A DNA stretch of 34,784 nucleotides from Verrucomicrobiaceae bacterium (GTDB lineage Bacteria > Verrucomicrobiota > Verrucomicrobiia > Verrucomicrobiales > Verrucomicrobiaceae), in assembly GCA_027487315.1 (NCBI GenBank), contig JAIYDW010000102.1, forward strand, positions 1 to 34,784, written 5' to 3'. Numbering within the stretch: position 1 is the first letter of the stretch; every line of letters begins with the position of its first letter. Of this stretch, positions 31,444 through 34,784 are shown piece after piece. Made by a program: the position numbers and the translations under genes. The notes under the pieces were generated by a model. The model saw nothing but the letters and a program-made list of their open reading frames with translations. It was not told the DNA's origin and did no database searches.

Positions 31444-32559
31444 TCATTTGGCTTTCTTTGGCGGAGCGGGATGCGCGGTTAGGTTCGCGGTAACTTGCTT
31501 GAGCTTTTCGTGTTCGGCGGTGTTCGCAGGAAGAGCAGCTTTCGTGAAGGTGGGAAGCAACTTCTCCCACACCAGATCAAGCTCACCCTGCATCTGGCCG
31601 GTTTGCGCGGTGATGGCAATGACGGCGTCGTGCTCGGGGATCACGAGGCAGATTTGGCCGTCGCGCCCGTCGCCACGGTAGCAGTTGTGCTGGCAGCGCC
31701 AGAACTGAAAACCGTAGCCTTGCTGCCAGTCGGAGGTTTTACCGCTCGGGGCCTTGGAGTTGTCCACTTGATTCGAGGTCGCTTCGTCGATCCACTTTTC
31801 AGTGAGCAAGCGCTGCCCGTTCCACTTGCCGCGTTGCAGATAGAGCTGACCAAACTTTGCGATGTCCTCCGTTCGGATGTGCAGGCCGTAACCCCCCAGG
31901 CTGTAGCCCTCCGCGCTTGCATCCCAGACCGGACTCTCGATGCCAAGCGGCTCAAACAGGCGCGGCGTGAGGTAGTCGAGTACCGTTTTGCCTGTCACCT
32001 TGGTGAGAATGGCCGAGAGCATGTAGGTCCCGGGCGTGTTGTAGCGAAAGAAGGTGCCCGGCTTCTGGGTGACTGGATGGGCCAGGAAACCCTTCACGGA
32101 GGGGCCTGTGTCGAAACCAAACTTCGGCTCCACCTCGTGCCCGCCGCTCATGGACAGTAAATCACGCACCCGCATGGCCTTGAGGTTCTCGCTCGCATCC
32201 GCAGGCGCTTCATCGGGAAAAAACTTCAGCACCGGATCATCAAGCGTCAGCGTCCCCTCCGCCACCGCGAGTCCGATGGCAGTGGAGGTAAAGCTCTTGC
32301 TCAGTGACCACATGACATGCCGCTTCTCTGCCGACTCCGGCTTCCACCATGCTTCCGCGATCACGTGACCGTGACGCACCAGCATGAAACTGTGCAAAGT
32401 GTTGATCTGCTTGTCTGCTGTCTCGATGAAGTCGCGCACCGCAGCCGACGAAACACCCTGCTGCTCCGGCGTGCTGCGTGGCATGGCTTTGTCAGCGGCC
32501 TGGACGGTCGATGCGCTGACGAGTAGAATGAGGGGAAGAACGAAGAGACGCGAAATCAT
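31444..32559 (-). CDS. Class C beta-lactamase-like serine hydrolase
   Basis: This protein is 371 residues from the ATG at 32559, which begins a clean signal peptide (MISRLFVLPLILLVSASTVQA). An in-frame ATG at 32577 would add six residues. The SxxK catalytic motif is seen in MWSLSKSFTSTAIGLA, and the second-motif tyrosine in FRYNTPGTYMLSAIL. The C-terminal GYGFQFWRC and AITAQTGQMQ segments match the beta-lactamase/D-alanyl-D-alanine carboxypeptidase/esterase group. Members without a clear resistance context are usually esterases or peptidases, and nothing here points to antibiotic resistance. It is first in a two-gene minus-strand operon. Confidence 0.88.
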   Translation of the reverse strand: MISRLFVLPLILLVSASTVQAADKAMPRSTPEQQGVSSAAVRDFIETADKQINTLHSFMLVRHGHVIAEAWWKPESAEKRHVMWSLSKSFTSTAIGLAVAEGTLTLDDPVLKFFPDEAPADASENLKAMRVRDLLSMSGGHEVEPKFGFDTGPSVKGFLAHPVTQKPGTFFRYNTPGTYMLSAILTKVTGKTVLDYLTPRLFEPLGIESPVWDASAEGYSLGGYGLHIRTEDIAKFGQLYLQRGKWNGQRLLTEKWIDEATSNQVDNSKAPSGKTSDWQQGYGFQFWRCQHNCYRGDGRDGQICLVIPEHDAVIAITAQTGQMQGELDLVWEKLLPTFTKAALPANTAEHEKLKQVTANLTAHPAPPKKAK

Positions 32560-32687
32560 GACAGGGTTAAATGACATCCTCTTTCAACTCGACCAAATCC
32601 AACACTCTTTCGCTAAGGAACCTTGGTGATCGCAAGTTGTCCGCGACCATCGCCAGTTCCTGGAGTTCTTAATGAGCCTGTAAAGCC

Positions 32688-33665
32688 ATGAAGTTGCTTG
32701 TATTCCTTTTTATCACCTCTTTCGCCACTCCAGCGGTTTTGGCCTATGATCCGCTAACCCTGCCGAAGGCCGATCTGGCTGCGCCGCTCGACTTCACCGT
32801 GCAAGATGCCACACGCAACCGAGCCCTGCCGATCCGCGTGTATCTGCCTGCGGCGTCGAAAGCAGCGCCGGTGGTGCTTTTCAGCCATGGCCTGGGGGGT
32901 TCGCGGGAGAACAATCCGTATCTCGGCAAGCACTGGTCGGCTCGCGGCTATGCGGTGGTCTTTGTGCAGCATCCGGGCAGCGATGAATCCGTTTGGAAGG
33001 GCCAGGGCCCGGCCCGTATCCCAATGGCGATGAAGGAAGCCGCCAGCGTGCAGAATTTTATTCTGCGTGCGGCGGACATCCCGGCGGTGTTGGATCAACT
33101 CACGCGCTGGCATGCAGACGAGGCGCACGCCTTGCGCGGCAGACTTGATCTCACCCGCGTGGGCATGTCCGGGCATTCGTTTGGCGCGGTGACGACGCAA
33201 GCGGTCAGCGGGCAGGCCTTTCCCATCGGTCGCAGCCTCACCGATCCACGCATCAAAGCCGCCGTCATGATGAGCCCCAGCGTACCCGCCGCTGGCAGCG
33301 CGGAGCGGGCGTTTGGCGGTGTGACGCTCCCGTGGCTGCTCATGACGGGCACGAAGGACGTGGCCCGCATCGGCGGCATCACGCTCGGCGGTGAGCTCGA
33401 CTCACGTCTCGGCGTCTATCCCGCCCTGCCTCCAGGCGACAAATACGAACTCGTCCTCAAGGATGCTGAGCACGGTGCCTTTGGCGAACGCGCCCTACCC
33501 GGCGAAGGCCGCCAGCAAAATCCGAATCACCACCGTGTCATCCTCGCCCTCAGCACCGCCTTCTGGGATGCCTTTCTCAAAGGCGATGCCGAGGCCAAAG
33601 CCTGGCTGAATGGCGAAGCGCCACGCTCTGTGCTGGAGAAAGACGACAGGTGGCAGCGGAAGTGA
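32688..33665 (+). CDS. Secreted alpha/beta hydrolase, dienelactone hydrolase-like
   Basis: This 325-residue protein has a signal peptide (MKLLVFLFITSFATPAVLA). The hydrolase fold shows the oxyanion strand VVLFSHGLGGSREN (63-76), the nucleophile elbow GHSFG with Ser164, an Asp in LMTGTKDVA and a His in KDAEHGAFGE. The long insert with NFILRAADIPAVLDQL resembles predicted dienelactone hydrolases and platelet-activating-factor acetylhydrolase-like proteins, which cut small esters. It is divergent from the serine hydrolase across 128 bases in which no convincing promoter was found. The SUMF1 gene begins 18 bases downstream. Confidence 0.88.
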   Translation: MKLLVFLFITSFATPAVLAYDPLTLPKADLAAPLDFTVQDATRNRALPIRVYLPAASKAAPVVLFSHGLGGSRENNPYLGKHWSARGYAVVFVQHPGSDESVWKGQGPARIPMAMKEAASVQNFILRAADIPAVLDQLTRWHADEAHALRGRLDLTRVGMSGHSFGAVTTQAVSGQAFPIGRSLTDPRIKAAVMMSPSVPAAGSAERAFGGVTLPWLLMTGTKDVARIGGITLGGELDSRLGVYPALPPGDKYELVLKDAEHGAFGERALPGEGRQQNPNHHRVILALSTAFWDAFLKGDAEAKAWLNGEAPRSVLEKDDRWQRK

Positions 33666-33683
33666 GCGTTCTTGCTTATCCGA

Positions 33684-34784
33684 ATGCGCCCGCTCCTCTT
33701 CCTCTTCGCCCTCAGCCCACTGCTCTCCGCCGAGCCCCTCACCAACTCCATCGGTATGAAGCTGGTCTCGGTTTCACCGGGCAGTTTCACGATGGGGCAG
33801 GAGGGACCTGCGGCGGATTACAACGTGAAGAAGCATGCGGCAAAGTTTGATGATGCGGACTGGGATGAGAAGCCGGCGCATCGCGCGACGATCACACAGG
33901 CGTTTCATCTGAGCGCCACCGAGGTCACCGTGTGGCAGTATCGGCAGTTTGATCCCAAACATCGCGGCCAGCATGCCGATGACGCGGTCACGGAGGTGAG
34001 TTGGAACGACGCGGTGGCGTTTTGCGAGTGGTTGTCGAAGAAGGAGGGCAAACCATATCGTCTGCCAACGGAGGCGGAGTGGGAGTATGCGTGCCGAGCG
34101 GGCACCACGACGGTGTTTCACACTGGCGAGGCACTTCCGGCCGGTTTTCACTCGTGGCCGAACGACACCGGTGTACGCGACCGCTTTTTCCCGGAGGAAA
34201 CGCTTCCGCCGGAGTATCGGCCGAAGCCCACGAAGCTTTCGCTAAAGGTCGGACGTACACCCGCTAACGCGTGGGGCCTTTTCGACATGCATGGCAACGT
34301 CGCTGAGTGGTGCGCCGACTGGTATGGGCCGTATGAAGCCGCCGAACTGAGCGATCCGCTCGGTCGCGTCGATGGCGACTTCCGTGTGATCCGTGGTGGC
34401 AGTCACTCGGTGCAGACAAGATTGCTGCGCTCAGCAAATCGCACATCGTGGGTGCCCGAAGCAGTGAACGAGCGCATCGGCTTCCGTGTCGTGCTCGGCG
34501 AATGGCCGCAAGGTGAGAAACGGCCGCAGCCGAAGCCTGCGCTGCATGCGCAGGGCGTAAACCCTTTGCCTGCGAAGATCGAGCGGATGGACCCAAATCT
34601 ACCGGTTTTTGAAGGACCGAAGCCCTTCGTCAAAGTAGAGCCGAACTCCTTTGGCCCGACGTTTTCGTGGCACAATCACAGCCCCGCCATCGCCGAATGC
34701 CCGAACGGCGATCTGCTGGCGGTGTGGTATTCCTGCGTCGATGAGGCGGGCACAGAGCTGAACAACCTCGCGAGCCGATTGCGC
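33684..34784 (+). CDS. SUMF1-domain protein fused to a sialidase-like domain (right part missing)
   Basis: The frame is open from an ATG at 33684 to the last base, giving 367 codons without a stop. A signal peptide (MRPLLFLFALSPLLSA) leads into a SUMF1/formylglycine-generating-enzyme-like domain at about 20-275, with NSIGMKLVSVSPGSFTMG, RLPTEAEWEYACRAG, GLFDMHGNVAEWCADWYG and RVIRGGS. The cysteines of true sulfatase-activating enzymes near the domain end are absent (NERIGFRVVLG), so this is probably a non-activating relative. After a Pro-rich linker, residues from about 325 read FSWHNHSPAIAECPNGDLLAVW, the standard opening of a sialidase/BNR propeller. The joined architecture is unusual. The rest of the second domain lies beyond the window. 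Confidence 0.88.
   Translation, partial: MRPLLFLFALSPLLSAEPLTNSIGMKLVSVSPGSFTMGQEGPAADYNVKKHAAKFDDADWDEKPAHRATITQAFHLSATEVTVWQYRQFDPKHRGQHADDAVTEVSWNDAVAFCEWLSKKEGKPYRLPTEAEWEYACRAGTTTVFHTGEALPAGFHSWPNDTGVRDRFFPEETLPPEYRPKPTKLSLKVGRTPANAWGLFDMHGNVAEWCADWYGPYEAAELSDPLGRVDGDFRVIRGGSHSVQTRLLRSANRTSWVPEAVNERIGFRVVLGEWPQGEKRPQPKPALHAQGVNPLPAKIERMDPNLPVFEGPKPFVKVEPNSFGPTFSWHNHSPAIAECPNGDLLAVWYSCVDEAGTELNNLASRLR

Noticed and set aside
31444-32559. Antibiotic-resistance beta-lactamase
   Set aside because: The SxxK motif fits the broad serine hydrolase family, but the neighbourhood is secreted hydrolases and no resistance-specific motif or mobile context is present.

Overview
The window looks like a chromosomal segment from a GC-rich member of the Verrucomicrobiota, or a related lineage of the Planctomycetes-Verrucomicrobia group. 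The best clues are a DUF1549/DUF1553 haem-motif protein followed by a Tat-exported DUF1501 protein, a Tat-exported Gfo/Idh/MocA oxidoreductase, many secreted hydrolases and an exosortase system. Almost no gene has a recognisable Shine-Dalgarno sequence, and many genes are joined by ATGA overlaps. No rRNA, tRNA, CRISPR array, insertion sequence or prophage was recognised. No gene-free stretch exceeds 300 bases; the longest (11571-11759) holds only a CCCC/GGGG inverted motif.

Left edge (1-880): the N-terminal part of a membrane sensor protein on the minus strand runs off the window. A short intergenic region follows, with two inverted-repeat motifs.

Exopolysaccharide and exosortase region (880-18723): a long plus-strand run encodes a GT4 glycosyltransferase, a nucleotidyltransferase-fold protein, a hexapeptide acetyltransferase, a GT4-GT26 fusion, a second GT4 enzyme and an ExeA/GspA-type ATPase. 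Next comes a 1011-residue protein joining a Wzz-type co-polymerase, a degenerate tyrosine-kinase-like domain and a Wza-type export domain. It is followed by a NarL-type response regulator, a separate Wza-type lipoprotein and a third GT4 enzyme. A minus-strand O-antigen ligase/polymerase faces this run. It diverges from an operon made of a secreted protein with an exosortase-type C-terminal tail, an exosortase with an EpsI-like C-terminal domain, and a GT2 glycosyltransferase. Together these genes would assemble, polymerise and export a surface polysaccharide and anchor at least one surface protein. No flippase or initiating sugar-phosphate transferase was seen in the window.

Middle region (18732-24732): a tRNA-dihydrouridine synthase diverges from the DUF1549/DUF1553-DUF1501 pair. 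A DinJ/YafQ-like toxin-antitoxin module then sits between two imperfect 73-bp direct repeats. Each repeat carries the leader and first nine codons of the following GH10-like gene, so the module appears to have been inserted with a duplication of its target.

Right region (24706-34784): this holds mostly exported enzymes for carbohydrate or ester substrates. They are a GH10-like protein with a His at the usual acid/base Glu position, a LamG/DUF1080-like protein, an NTF2-like protein, a Gfo/Idh/MocA oxidoreductase, a BNR-repeat sialidase-like protein, an esterase, a class C beta-lactamase-like serine hydrolase and a second alpha/beta hydrolase. The last gene, open at the window end, joins a SUMF1 domain to the start of a sialidase-like domain.
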